Shown: positions 1 to 8,801, counted from the first letter of the stretch. The stretch: DNA of 64,000 nt from Silvimonas soli (GCF_030035605.1 NZ_CP106736.1:2852001-2916000); one strand, 5' to 3'. Notes: generated by a model from the sequence alone, not told the origin. Made by a program: numbers and translations.

Positions 1-261
1 CAGCGGGTTCTGGATGCACATATGCACCAAGAAGAACTTGCAGTTGTTACGCATCGCGCCCCAGAAACCTTCGGACCACGATGGATCAAGCAGCAGCGAG
101 CGATAGTTCAACAGCCCGGCCCACGTTTGCGCGCCACTGTCGGCGGTGGTGAAAAAGCTCAGGCGCAAGGTATCAACCAGCGGGTAGGCGCTGAAGACGG
201 CGTAAATCAGAAATGCCGGGGCCAGAAAGACCGCGATATGCCAGGGAAACTTACGTTTCAT
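1..261 (-). CDS. Sugar ABC transporter permease, MalF type (partial, N-terminus only)
   Basis: This is the first 87 codons of an inner-membrane permease; the rest lies beyond the window edge. It starts with a positively charged stretch (MKRKFPWH), followed by a hydrophobic segment (IAVFLAPAFLIYAVFSAYPL) and then the L-R-L-S-F-F pattern typical of TM1 in MalF/UgpA-type permeases. The frame is open to base 1. It lies 378 bases downstream of the binding-protein gene on the same strand and presumably forms the membrane channel of that sugar importer. A hairpin terminator sits between the two genes. The family call is firm; the substrate cannot be told from this fragment. Confidence 0.85.
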   Translation of the reverse strand, partial: MKRKFPWHIAVFLAPAFLIYAVFSAYPLVDTLRLSFFTTADSGAQTWAGLLNYRSLLLDPSWSEGFWGAMRNNCKFFLVHMCIQNPL

Positions 262-420
262 GGCTATTACTCCCCTTGAATCACCAACAAAGTGTGCTGC
301 CACTGGTCCCGGGGCCGGGGTCGCTGGCAGGCGGCCTTGCGGGCAACCCTTTACAGATTATTTATATTTCCGGATCAGTCGCAGCTAACGGATCTCTGCG
401 CCAGCTCCGGGAAACAGGCA

Positions 421-450
421 AAAAAAACGCCGGCGGCGACTGCCGCCGGC
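421..450 (-). terminator. Intrinsic terminator/attenuator between binding protein and permease genes
   Basis: Read on the minus strand, a 9-bp GC-rich stem (GCCGGCGGC/GCCGCCGGC) with a 4-base loop is followed by seven T. It lies inside the ABC operon, after the binding-protein gene, so it probably reduces read-through and leaves the binding protein in excess over the permease. Confidence 0.8.
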
Positions 451-639
451 CCAACTCACAGTCGAGGGTATGGAGAGGAAGAACAAACTACACAACAACT
501 TCAAGATTCCGGCAGCCCCGGCACGTTCTCCCTCGCGCCGGAGCCGGGCGGGACTCATGGGGCAATCCCGCCGACCGGTTTCCTTCATCGCAACAACAGC
601 ACAGCGACAACTTCAATATTTTTAGTTATCAGCCAGAGC

Positions 640-1893
640 TTATTGCGCTGGCTTGTACCACTTGGCCAGACCGGACTGCAGGCGTGCGGCGCCATCCTTA
701 GGCGACAGCTTGCCGTTCAGAACTTGCGAGTTCACGTTCCACAGTTCGTTTTCCAGGTTCGGCGTGCCACGGTTCAGGATCTGCGCGTTCACACGGATGG
801 TGGAACCGCAGCTCTTGCGCCAGTCGAGGAACTCTTTGGCAACCGGATCTTTCACAGCGATCAGGTGGTTGGACAGCGAGAAGAAGCCGGTGACCTTGTT
901 GGTGTACAGGTCAGCAAATTCTTGCGAGCCGAGCCATTCCACAAACTTGTAAGCGTCGTCCTTGTTCTTGGACTTGCTGTTCACGCCCATGCCCAGATCG
1001 GTGTGATCCGAGATGTAGCACTTGTCGCCAGCCTTAGGGACTGGTGGCGGGAAAGCGCCCAGTTCAAAGCCTTGTGCGTTCTGGTTGTAGTAACCGATAT
1101 CCCACGAACCGGCAGCAACCACAGCAGCCTTGCCCGAAGCAAACAGGTTTTGGGTGTCAGCGTAGGTTTGTGCGCTGTAGCCCTTGGCCAGGTACGGTGC
1201 GTACTTGGCTTCGATTTCCAGTGGCTGTTCGAAGGCCGGATCAGTGAACTTTTCCTTGCCAGCGATCAGAGCCTTGCGGCCTTCTTCGCCCTTCCAGTAC
1301 GGAGCACCAATGCTGGTGTAAACGATCTGGCTGGCTTCCCACTGATCGTTGGTACCCAGAGCCAGCGGGGTGTATTTGCCGGAAGCCTTGACCTTGTCCA
1401 TGACTTTGAAGAAGTCATCAGTGGTCTTTGGCTCGGACAGGCCCAGTTCTTTGAAGATTTTCTTGTTGTACAAGAAGCCGTGGATCACGGAAGCGATAGG
1501 CTCACAGAAGGTGGCTTTGCCATCGTCGGTTTCCCAAGCTACCTTGGCCGAAGCCGGGAAGTTTTCCAGACCCTTCTTGCCATTAAGCTTTTCCAGGTAG
1601 CCCTTGTTGTACATATCCAGGGACTTGTCGAACGGACGGCAAGTAATCAGGTCACCGGCAGTGCCGCCAGTCAGGCGTGCGTTCAGGCTGGAATCGTATT
1701 CGGTCGGAGCGGTCGGTGCGAACTTGACCTGAATGTTCGGGTAGTGTTTCTGGAATGCCGGAATCAGCACGTCTTCCCACAAACCTTTGTCATCGGTACG
1801 CCAGCTTTCGATGGTCAGGGTGCCAGCGTGGGCAGCACCTGCAGCCAACAGCGCGGCGACAATGGCGCCACGCATGATGTTCTTGCTTTGCAT
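640..1893 (-). CDS. Sugar ABC transporter substrate-binding protein (family 1)
   Basis: This is a periplasmic carbohydrate-binding protein of 417 residues, the usual length for the family. A Sec signal peptide is clear (MQSKNIMRGAIVAALLAAGAAHA, cut after AHA), followed by a mature start GTLTIESWR that matches the first strand of family-1 binding proteins. The ATG at 1893 has a good ribosome site (GGAG, about 8 bases upstream). The gene is first in an operon with the permease at 1-261. A -35/-10 pair and tandem direct repeats lie upstream. It diverges from a second binding-protein gene that is linked to a two-component system, which suggests sugar-induced expression. The transported sugar is not identifiable from sequence alone. 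Confidence 0.9.
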   Translation of the reverse strand: MQSKNIMRGAIVAALLAAGAAHAGTLTIESWRTDDKGLWEDVLIPAFQKHYPNIQVKFAPTAPTEYDSSLNARLTGGTAGDLITCRPFDKSLDMYNKGYLEKLNGKKGLENFPASAKVAWETDDGKATFCEPIASVIHGFLYNKKIFKELGLSEPKTTDDFFKVMDKVKASGKYTPLALGTNDQWEASQIVYTSIGAPYWKGEEGRKALIAGKEKFTDPAFEQPLEIEAKYAPYLAKGYSAQTYADTQNLFASGKAAVVAAGSWDIGYYNQNAQGFELGAFPPPVPKAGDKCYISDHTDLGMGVNSKSKNKDDAYKFVEWLGSQEFADLYTNKVTGFFSLSNHLIAVKDPVAKEFLDWRKSCGSTIRVNAQILNRGTPNLENELWNVNSQVLNGKLSPKDGAARLQSGLAKWYKPAQ

Positions 1894-1951
1894 CGGTCGA
1901 TCTCCTCAGATCCGGTTGAACCCCTGTTTCATGTTCTGGGGGCGTGACCGG

Positions 1952-1980
1952 AAATTAGCACCCACCCTTGCGTGACACAA
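1952..1980 (-). promoter_or_regulatory. Predicted sigma-70 promoter of the ABC operon
   Basis: On the minus strand TTGTGT (1980-1975) and TAATTT (1957-1952) are separated by exactly 17 bases and lie about 60 bases upstream of the binding-protein start. The -35 is weak, consistent with dependence on an activator. The match is by eye. Confidence 0.45.
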
Positions 1981-1987
1981 AAAGCAC

Positions 1988-2075
1988 TTGTTACCGCGTT
2001 GTTAAATAAAATAACATGTTGATTATTATGTGAAAATTAACGGAGTGAGTAAGCTCTGTTGTTACGTTTAATTAC
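1988..2075. promoter_or_regulatory. Tandem direct repeats, candidate response-regulator sites
   Basis: TTGTTAC at 1988 and TTGTTAA at 1999 start 11 bases apart, one helical turn, and lie just upstream of the predicted -35 of the ABC operon. A second pair, TTGTTAC at 2059 and TAATTAC at 2069, lies closer to the divergent gene. Head-to-tail sites one turn apart are the usual target of OmpR-family regulators such as the one encoded at 3540-4253. Assignment to that regulator is inference. Confidence 0.4.
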
Positions 2076-2239
2076 GTTGGAATGAAGCTATTTCGGCTAA
2101 TTGCTTGTGGCAATCAAGGGTTCTGGCGATGATGCTCAAAAATGCATAACTAGAGATCGCAAGTAATCGCAATCTTTCTTTACAAATCAGGTTGCATCGT
2201 TACGTTATTCTGCGACGAAAAAACACGGGGCCAGGGGAA

Positions 2240-3565
2240 ATGGGGATAAACACAGGCCGGACAAGGGGAGTGTGGCGCCCGCCGGGAACGCTAGGCGCAT
2301 GCGCATTGCTGGTTGGGGCATTGTGTTTTAGTCCGCCAGTACAAGCGCAAGACACCGTGAACGTACTGCATTGGTGGACATCTGCCAGCGAACGCAAAGC
2401 GGCCGATTACCTGGCTGATCGACTGCAGGATGAAGGCGTTACCTGGCAAGATGCCGCCATTCCGGGCGGCGCCGGGGTCGGCGCCATGAAGGTACTGAAA
2501 AGCCGTGTGCTGCTGGGTAAAGCACCCGATGCCTCACAGCTGATCGGCCCGGCCATCTCCGAATGGGCCGATCTGGGCTTGTTGCTGGAACTGGACAACG
2601 TGGCACGGCGGGGCAACTGGAATGACAAATTGTTCCCCACGGTCAATAGCCTGATTCGCCTGCGTGGCCACGTGGTGGCGGCGCCATTGGGTATTCATCG
2701 TATCAACACACTGTTTTACAACCAGGGTCTGTTTACCAAGCTGGGTCTGGCGCCGCCGCATACCTGGGCGGACTTTGATCATGCTGCCGAAGCGTTTTCG
2801 CGTATTGGCGTGACGCCGCTGGCGCAAAGTACCGAGCCCTGGCAAATCGCCACCTTGTTCGAAACGCTGTTGTTGTCCGAGACTGGCCCGGCGTTTTATC
2901 GTGATCTGCTAGTGCGACGTAACGCCAATTCCTGGTTTGACCCACGAGTGTCGCGGGCGCTGGAACGCCTGCGCAAACTCAAACGCTGGATGCCGCAACA
3001 GCTGAGTGAACGGCCATGGCAGGACGAGGCGAGCGATCTGGCGCATGGCAAAGCCGCTATGTGGATCATGGGCGACTGGGGTAAAGGCGAACTCCAGGCG
3101 CAAGGGCTGACGCCGGGCGACCAGTTTGGCTGTATCGCCGTGCCCGGGACGGCGGATGCGCACTTATATAGTATTGATACGTTTGTGATGTTCACCGGCG
3201 ACTACGGCAATCAGGCCGCGCAAGAAAAGCTGGCACTGATGGTGGCTTCGCCGCAGGTTCAGGCTGGTTACAACCGTATCAAAGGCTCGGTGCCCGTGCG
3301 GCGCGATGTCGATCCGTCCACGCTAGACCCATGTGCGCGCCAGTCGTGGATGGCTTTTGCCCGCGGTGCTGCGGTGCAGGCGCCTAGCCTGGTGCACCGC
3401 ATGGCCACGGACGAAGCGCTCAAGGATGCGATAGTCAGCCTGATCCGCCGTTATTTCATGGATGATCACATCCCGACTTCAGAATTACAGCGCCGCATTG
3501 CGTCGGTAGTCCGCGCTCTGTCGCAGGAAGGAAACAGTTATGACTCGCAAGATACTGGTCGTTGA
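2240..3565 (+). CDS. Glucose-binding-protein-like periplasmic protein of a sensory operon
   Basis: This is a family-1 solute-binding protein of about 441 residues. The mature N-terminus (QDTVNVLHWWTSASERKA) and the later VLKSRVLLGKAPDA and IGPAISEW segments closely resemble Pseudomonas-type glucose/mannose binding proteins. The signal peptide is WRPPGTLGACALLVGALCF followed by SPPVQA. The start is uncertain: ATG 2240 and GTG 2270 both have purine-rich stretches placed too close, and GTG 2270 would give the more typical signal peptide. Its 3' end overlaps the response-regulator gene by 26 bases, so the two are translationally coupled. No permease follows, so a role in sensing rather than import is likely. 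Confidence 0.8.
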   Translation: MGINTGRTRGVWRPPGTLGACALLVGALCFSPPVQAQDTVNVLHWWTSASERKAADYLADRLQDEGVTWQDAAIPGGAGVGAMKVLKSRVLLGKAPDASQLIGPAISEWADLGLLLELDNVARRGNWNDKLFPTVNSLIRLRGHVVAAPLGIHRINTLFYNQGLFTKLGLAPPHTWADFDHAAEAFSRIGVTPLAQSTEPWQIATLFETLLLSETGPAFYRDLLVRRNANSWFDPRVSRALERLRKLKRWMPQQLSERPWQDEASDLAHGKAAMWIMGDWGKGELQAQGLTPGDQFGCIAVPGTADAHLYSIDTFVMFTGDYGNQAAQEKLALMVASPQVQAGYNRIKGSVPVRRDVDPSTLDPCARQSWMAFARGAAVQAPSLVHRMATDEALKDAIVSLIRRYFMDDHIPTSELQRRIASVVRALSQEGNSYDSQDTGR

Positions 3566-4253
3566 TGATGACCAGAAAACCAGAGCGCTGCTGAAAGCGT
3601 ACCTGGAAAAGAACCAGTATGAAGTGCGGCTGGCGCACGATGGCGCCAGTTTCATGACCGAATTCGAGCGTTACAAAGATGAGTTGTCGCTGGTGATTCT
3701 GGACGTCATGTTGCCCGACACCGACGGCTTTGCCTTATGCGCACACATCCGTAAACGCTCCAACATGCCAGTGATCATGCTGACCGCCAGCGCCGACGAC
3801 ACCGACCGCATCGTCGGGCTGGAACTGGGCGCCGACGATTATCTGGGCAAGCCGTACAATCCGCGCGAACTGCTGGCCCGTATCAAGGCGATTCATCGCC
3901 GGGCCGGGGTGGAAAACGGCGCGCCGCCACGCTTCTACCGCTTCAACGGCTTTGCGCTGGATACCGTGGAACGCACGCTGACCGATCCGCTGGGCGAAAC
4001 CGTCAAACTGACCGGGCTGGATTTTCAGTTGCTGAAGTATCTGGTGGAACATCCGGGCGAGATTCTGGATCGCAGCGTGCTGGCCGAAGAAACGCGTGGT
4101 CGTGATCTGGGGCCGCTGGACCGTTCGCTGGATGTGCAAATCAGCCGCTTGCGCCAGCGCTTGCTGGATGACGGCAAGCAACCGGCGCTGATCAAAACCG
4201 TGCGCGGTGCGGGATACGTATTCTCTGCCGAGGTTGCTGCCAGCCATGCTTGA
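3540..4253 (+). CDS. OmpR/PhoB-family response regulator
   Basis: This is a cytoplasmic transcription factor of 237 residues with a receiver domain (about 1-118) and a C-terminal winged-helix domain (about 135-230). The acidic pair D9-D10, phosphoacceptor D55 (VILDVMLPDTDG), T82 and K104 (GKPYNPREL) are all present. The effector domain ends with the typical IKTVRGAGYVF. A ribosome site (AAGGAA) precedes ATG 3540. It overlaps the binding-protein gene upstream and the kinase gene downstream, forming one operon. The likely target is the divergent sugar ABC operon. By layout it resembles the GltR-type glucose regulator of pseudomonads, but that name is not proven. Confidence 0.93.
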   Translation: MTRKILVVDDDQKTRALLKAYLEKNQYEVRLAHDGASFMTEFERYKDELSLVILDVMLPDTDGFALCAHIRKRSNMPVIMLTASADDTDRIVGLELGADDYLGKPYNPRELLARIKAIHRRAGVENGAPPRFYRFNGFALDTVERTLTDPLGETVKLTGLDFQLLKYLVEHPGEILDRSVLAEETRGRDLGPLDRSLDVQISRLRQRLLDDGKQPALIKTVRGAGYVFSAEVAASHA

Positions 4254-5754
4254 GTCGTCCCCGCGTCCGCGTTCCTGGCTGCGGCGGTTGATTCCGTCGT
4301 CGCTGCTCGGGAGACTGACCATCGTGATGGTGATGGGCGTATTGCTCACCCAAGTGGTTGGCAATCTGATCTGGGCCAGCCAGTTGCGCCAGAAAGTGGC
4401 CACCGAGGCTCTCGATGCGGCCGAGCATATTGGTGGCAGCGCCGCCGCCGCACTGCGTTTCTTTCGTAGCCTGCCGCCCAACTATCGCCCCATTTTGATC
4501 GACCAGTTACGCGAAATGGGCGGCACGCGCTTCTTCGTGAGCGTAAACCGCAATCAGGTGAAGATTGAGGAGATTAAAGGCTCGCAACTGGCCGATGCCG
4601 TGCGTGGTCGCGTGGTGGAGGTACTGCATCGCGAATACGCCAAGCTGCTGGATTTTCAGGTGGGCTTTGCCTGGCCCGACAACCTGCCGGTCACCGATGA
4701 TGGCATTACGCTGGATGACCTGCCTGATGGCTGGGTGCAGAACACGTTGGTGGTCAAACCACGCCCGGCGCCGATTCTGGTGATTCAGGCCGAGATCGAG
4801 CCGGGCAACTGGCTTTACTTGGCAACGTTGATGCCCGATCCGTACTTTATGGAAAGCGATCAGCCGCTGGCGCATGACCGCATCGTGCTGCTGCTGATTA
4901 CCGTCGGTGTGGTATTGCTGCTGTCGTTGCTGGTGGTGCGCTGGATGACCAAGCCGTTTGCCGCGCTGTCCAACGCCGCAGAAGCGTTTGGCCAAGGTAT
5001 GCCGCTGGTGCCGCTGCCCGAATCCGGCAGCCGCGAATACGTCAAAACCGCCCGCGCCTTTAACGCCATGCGCGCACGTACCCAACGTTATCTGGAAGAT
5101 CGCGAGCGGTTGTTTACCTCGATCTCGCACGATCTGCGCACGCCAATCACCCGCTTGAAACTGCGCACCGAAATGCTCGACGATGACCAGACCCGGGCGG
5201 AGTTCCACGAAGACCTGGATGATCTGGACGTGATGGTCAAGGGTGCGCTGCAAAGCGTGAAAGACACCGATATCCACGAAAATCCGGTGCATATGCGGCT
5301 GGACAAGCTGATTGAACGCCTGGTGGACGGCGCGCAACTGGCCGGTAAAGACGCTACCTTTGCCGGTGGCCCGGTCACGGTATTTGTCCGGCCTCTGGCA
5401 ATCAAGCGCGCAGTGGGCAACTTGCTGGATAACGCGCTGTTCTATGGTGGCCGCGCCGAGGTGTTGGTGACGCGCACCGATGCGCAAGTCGAACTGACCA
5501 TCCGCGACTACGGTCCCGGCGTGCCAGAAGAAGCGCTGCCGTCGCTGTTCCAGCCGTATTTGCGACTGGAACACGGGCGCTCATCCAACAGCAATGGCAT
5601 GGGCTTGGGTTTGGGGATTGCGCGCAATATCGTGCATGCGCATGGTGGGGATCTGTTGCTGGCGAACCATCCACGGGGTGGCTTGGTGGCGACGATTCTG
5701 TTGCCCAAAGGCAAGGATGAAGTAGCGATACCGCTGACCGAGGCGAGCTTGTAG
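4246..5754 (+). CDS. Sensor histidine kinase, partner of the OmpR-type regulator
   Basis: This is an inner-membrane sensor kinase of 502 residues. ATG 4246 overlaps the end of the regulator gene by 8 bases, and a longer frame from GTG 4207 is unlikely. TM1 lies near residues 25-45 (LTIVMVMGVLLTQVVGNLI), a periplasmic domain of about 160 residues follows, and TM2 lies near 210-232. A HAMP domain and the HisKA box SISHDLRTPITRLK with H295 come next. The ATPase has the N box GNLLDNALFYGG, a G1 box (DYGPGVPEE) and a G2 box (GMGLGLGIA). The periplasmic domain could contact the co-encoded binding protein, as in other binding-protein-assisted sensors; this is inference. Confidence 0.92.
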   Translation: MLESSPRPRSWLRRLIPSSLLGRLTIVMVMGVLLTQVVGNLIWASQLRQKVATEALDAAEHIGGSAAAALRFFRSLPPNYRPILIDQLREMGGTRFFVSVNRNQVKIEEIKGSQLADAVRGRVVEVLHREYAKLLDFQVGFAWPDNLPVTDDGITLDDLPDGWVQNTLVVKPRPAPILVIQAEIEPGNWLYLATLMPDPYFMESDQPLAHDRIVLLLITVGVVLLLSLLVVRWMTKPFAALSNAAEAFGQGMPLVPLPESGSREYVKTARAFNAMRARTQRYLEDRERLFTSISHDLRTPITRLKLRTEMLDDDQTRAEFHEDLDDLDVMVKGALQSVKDTDIHENPVHMRLDKLIERLVDGAQLAGKDATFAGGPVTVFVRPLAIKRAVGNLLDNALFYGGRAEVLVTRTDAQVELTIRDYGPGVPEEALPSLFQPYLRLEHGRSSNSNGMGLGLGIARNIVHAHGGDLLLANHPRGGLVATILLPKGKDEVAIPLTEASL

Positions 5755-5761
5755 GGCAGCG

Positions 5762-6442
5762 TTAGCTGGTGTGGTCGTGGGCGTGCGCGGCGCACCAGTC
5801 ACGCCAGCGTGCCGGCAACTCTGCCAGCCGCCGCAATACGATATCCACGCTCGCGTGACCACTGCGATGCCGCCGTAACCAGACCGTTTTCATTCCCAGC
5901 CGCCGCGCCGTGTGCAGATTGGCCACGGTATCTTCCACCATGACGCAATCGGCTGGCTGCAATTGATACGCGTGCAGTAAATGCCGGAACGAGCGCATAT
6001 GTGGCTTGGGGCTGAAGCCGCCGTGTTCAATCGCATGAACGGCTTCAAACTCGGACGCTACGCCTATCCCGCGCAAAATGGCCTCGGCGTAGGCTTGCGG
6101 ACCATTGGTAAACAGGATTTTTCGCCCCGGCAATTGCGCCAGCGTACGCTGCAACCCTGGCATGGGGTGCAAGCTGGCTAGCAAGATGTCCAGCGGATGC
6201 GTCAGCGCGAGAAATTCATGCGGATCAATGTGTGGATGGTGCCGCAGCAAGCCAATCAGCGTGGCCCCGTAACGCTGCCAATAACCTACCCGCAAGGCCG
6301 TTGCGGCCGCGTCATCCAGAGCCAGCCGTTCCACCAGGAATCGGGTCATGGCGGCATCGATCACCGGAAAAGCATGGCGACTGGCGTCGTGCAGCGTGTT
6401 ATCCAGATCAAAGAGCCAGACCGGGTGTTTGGAGTTATGCAT
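5762..6442 (-). CDS. HAD-family hydrolase, probable pyrimidine 5'-nucleotidase
   Basis: This HAD phosphatase has 226 residues from ATG 6442; a TTG 15 bases upstream is a poorer start. Motif I is WLFDLDNTLHD, motif II is the T in ILFTNGP, motif III is the K in FSPKPH, and motif IV is MVEDTVAN. The DLDNTLY/H form of motif I, with a helical cap directly after it, is typical of the Sdt1/YjjG-like nucleotidases that dephosphorylate nucleoside monophosphates. The gene converges with the kinase gene, whose stop is only 7 bases away. A terminator separates it from the CBS-protein gene upstream, so it is probably transcribed separately. Confidence 0.8.
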   Translation of the reverse strand: MHNSKHPVWLFDLDNTLHDASRHAFPVIDAAMTRFLVERLALDDAAATALRVGYWQRYGATLIGLLRHHPHIDPHEFLALTHPLDILLASLHPMPGLQRTLAQLPGRKILFTNGPQAYAEAILRGIGVASEFEAVHAIEHGGFSPKPHMRSFRHLLHAYQLQPADCVMVEDTVANLHTARRLGMKTVWLRRHRSGHASVDIVLRRLAELPARWRDWCAAHAHDHTS

Positions 6443-6460
6443 TAGTCGCAGCGGCAAAAA

Positions 6461-6482
6461 AAGCCGGCTATTAACCGGCTTT
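6461..6482 (-). terminator. Intrinsic terminator after the CBS-protein gene
   Basis: On the minus strand AAAGCCGG-TTAATAG-CCGGCTTT forms a hairpin followed by further T. It lies between the CBS-protein stop and the HAD-phosphatase start. Confidence 0.75.
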
Positions 6483-6514
6483 GGGTGAGGTGGGGCTCGA
6501 CTTGGCGAACCGCG

Positions 6515-6949
6515 TTATCCGTGAATATAGGTTTCCAGTTGCTTGATGGTGAATTCCTGCTGCGCAATGGTCTCGCGCACCAGGTCGCCAATCGACAACA
6601 TGCCCAGCACTTCGTTTTCCGGCCCCAACACGGGCAAGTGGCGAATGTGCTTGTCGGTCATGATCGCCATACATTCGTCGACCGAAGTATTGGGTGTGAC
6701 GTAAATCAGCTTGGAGGTCATGACTTCCGAAACCGGCGTGCCGGCGGATGTCTTGCCCATCAGCACCACTTTACGGGCGTAATCCCGTTCGGAAAAAATC
6801 CCGACCAGTTCGTCGGCTTCCATAACCAGTAAAGCGCCGATATTTTTATCGGCCAAAACCTGCAAAGCCTGATAAACCGTGGCTTGCGGGTTCACGGTGA
6901 TAGTTCCGTGTATAGCTTTTTCTGCGAGCAGATGATGTGCGGTCTTCAT
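6515..6949 (-). CDS. CBS-domain pair protein
   Basis: This is a stand-alone protein of 144 residues made of two CBS motifs (about residues 13-66 and 76-130), with FSERDYARKVVL and LSIGDLVRETI as the two characteristic motif ends. Such proteins bind adenine nucleotides or related ligands at the cleft between the motifs and act as small energy or redox sensors. No enzyme domain is attached and no dedicated partner is adjacent, so the client is unknown. It lies downstream of argB on the same strand with an 87-base gap and ends at a hairpin terminator. Confidence 0.9.
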   Translation of the reverse strand: MKTAHHLLAEKAIHGTITVNPQATVYQALQVLADKNIGALLVMEADELVGIFSERDYARKVVLMGKTSAGTPVSEVMTSKLIYVTPNTSVDECMAIMTDKHIRHLPVLGPENEVLGMLSIGDLVRETIAQQEFTIKQLETYIHG

Positions 6950-7036
6950 GATGTAGCTCTCCCGGGGCGACTACGAAGGTTCTATTAATCTAGACTGCGC
7001 ACGCCAGCTTGCAACCACCCCAGGGAAATACAGCAG

Positions 7037-7915
7037 TTAACCGGCGCGGATCATCGTGCCTACGCCCTGGCTGGTGAGTACCTCCAGCAGCAGCGCGTGT
7101 TTAACGCGACCATCAATAATATGCACGGTCTTGGCACCGTTTTTGGCTGCGTCCAGCGCAGAGGAGATCTTGGGCAACATGCCGCCAGAGATCGTGCCAT
7201 CCGCGAACAGTTCATCGATTTTCTGGGCGGTCAGGCCAGTCAGCAGGTTGCCCGCTTTATCCAGCACGCCGGGGGTGTTGGTCATCAGGATCAGCTTCTC
7301 GGCGTGCAGCACTTCGGCCAGCTTGCCAGCGACCAGATCGGCGTTGATGTTGTAGCTTTCGCCTTCGCGATCCACGCCAATCGGTGCAATCACCGGAATG
7401 AAGTCATGCGCATCCAGATGCGCCACGATGGATGGATCGATGCTTTCAATCTCGCCCACCTGGCCGATGTCGATCAATTCATCTTCGTTGGCGCCCTTCA
7501 GGTACATCTTGCGCGCCTTGATAAAGTGCCCATCCTGGCCGGTCAACCCGACGGCCTTGCCGCCATGTTTGTTGATAAGCGACACAATCTCTTTATTGAC
7601 GTGACCGCCCAGCACCATTTCAACGACATCCATCGTCTCGGCGTCAGTCACGCGCATGCCCTGGATGAACTCGCCCTTCTTGCCAATACGATCCAGCAGT
7701 TCATTGATTTGCGGTCCGCCGCCATGCACGATCACCGGGTTCATGCCGACCAGCTTGAGCAAAACCACGTCGCTGGCAAAGCCTTCTTTCAGCTCTTCAT
7801 CAATCATGGCGTTGCCACCGTACTTGATGACAATGGTCTTATCGAAGAAACGCTGGATATAAGGCAGCGCTTCGGACAAGACTTCAGCCTTCTGTTGCGC
7901 GGTGATATCGGTCAT
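7037..7915 (-). CDS. argB: Acetylglutamate kinase
   Basis: ArgB phosphorylates N-acetylglutamate with ATP in the second step of arginine biosynthesis in the cytoplasm. The protein has 292 residues from ATG 7915; the longer open frame upstream begins with non-family sequence and is rejected. Visible family motifs are the IKYGGNAM nucleotide-binding lysine segment, VHGGGPQI, MVLGGHVNKEIV and the C-terminal GGMLPKISSALDA. The amino-acid kinase fold spans nearly the full length. It stands alone here, away from other arg genes, as is common in betaproteobacteria. Confidence 0.97.
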   Translation of the reverse strand: MTDITAQQKAEVLSEALPYIQRFFDKTIVIKYGGNAMIDEELKEGFASDVVLLKLVGMNPVIVHGGGPQINELLDRIGKKGEFIQGMRVTDAETMDVVEMVLGGHVNKEIVSLINKHGGKAVGLTGQDGHFIKARKMYLKGANEDELIDIGQVGEIESIDPSIVAHLDAHDFIPVIAPIGVDREGESYNINADLVAGKLAEVLHAEKLILMTNTPGVLDKAGNLLTGLTAQKIDELFADGTISGGMLPKISSALDAAKNGAKTVHIIDGRVKHALLLEVLTSQGVGTMIRAG

Positions 7916-8457
7916 GACTGCTTCCCAATCAATACAAGGTTCGGATGGCGGCAATTGTACCAGTGTGCGCCGTCTAATCGACAAAACAAGCACGGGCTTT
8001 TCTCGCACGGTCTGGCCAATCTGGCAGCGTCAGGTTAAAGATTTATGAGTTCCGGGAATTATTACCAAATGCGTTGGTCTTGAACCTGACGGTAACCAGG
8101 CTAATCTGCTGCATAGCTGATATTACAATCGATACGGTCGGAATTTGCCGGTGCTTTAAGTCTGTGCATTGGCCAGAAAATGCAACTCTGGATAAACAAT
8201 TGCTGATTAACCTCACGGTAGATCAATTGCAATAATTGCCCGGCTTATCGCCGGCAAATAAAATCCGGGCTTGAATAGATAAAAAGCAACATGCATAATC
8301 AGTTCATGCATTAATTTCTTCCGTGCGCGCAATCACACACACGCCGGCGTTAAACCACCGGAAACACTTGATGGTGTGTTGCCAGATTTACCTGCTGGCA
8401 GGTTTTGCGCAATGCATCAACCCAACACCATTGCTGACTGAACCAAGGAGCAACCAA
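7916..8457. other. Intergenic region between argB and the H-NS-like gene
   Basis: This 542-base divergent region holds no credible gene on either strand. It must contain the promoters of argB (minus) and of the H-NS-like gene (plus). I see no strong -35/-10 pair, but AT-rich stretches near 8180-8310 would suit a nucleoid-protein promoter. The H-NS-like gene has a strong ribosome site, AAGGAG at 8445-8450. Confidence 0.5.
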
Positions 8458-8778
8458 ATGGATTTGTCCGGCCTGAATCTGCCACAACTGTACAAGCTGC
8501 AAAAAGACCTCGAGACCGAAATTGTTCGTCGCAAGGAAACCGACAAGGTCACCTTGATCAACGAATTGCAACAACTGGCAGCAGCCAAGGGCTTCTCGCT
8601 GAATGAAGTACTGGGTCTGGAAGGCAAGAAGATTGGCAAGAAAGCCGCTTCTACCAGCAAGGCGCAATACCGCAATCCGCAAGATCACAACCAGACCTGG
8701 TCGGGCCGTGGTCGCAAGCCGCAATGGGCCATTGACTGGCTCAACGGTGGTAACTCGCTGGACGATTTGCGCGTTTGA
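8458..8778 (+). CDS. H-NS family nucleoid-associated protein
   Basis: This is a small DNA-binding protein of 106 residues. The N-terminal part (about 1-55) is a charged coiled-coil for oligomerisation (LPQLYKLQKDLETEIVRRKE). The C-terminal domain holds the H-NS DNA-binding signature in the form YRNPQDHNQTWSGRGRKPQW followed by AIDWL. It is of the short betaproteobacterial type (BpH3/MvaT-like size class) rather than enteric H-NS (137 residues). ATG 8458 is fixed by AAGGAG eight bases upstream; the open frame extends further but without family similarity. It probably silences AT-rich DNA. A strong terminator follows. Confidence 0.93.
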   Translation: MDLSGLNLPQLYKLQKDLETEIVRRKETDKVTLINELQQLAAAKGFSLNEVLGLEGKKIGKKAASTSKAQYRNPQDHNQTWSGRGRKPQWAIDWLNGGNSLDDLRV

Positions 8779-8801
8779 TTTAGCCGCGCAATCTAGAAAA
8801 G

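Noticed and set aside
292..1947. Long plus-strand open frame of 551 codons
   Set aside because: It lies antisense to the complete binding-protein gene with signal peptide and to the terminator; its sequence is not protein-like.
4507..5574. Minus-strand open frame of 355 codons
   Set aside because: It is antisense to the sensor kinase gene; codon pattern and motifs support the plus strand.
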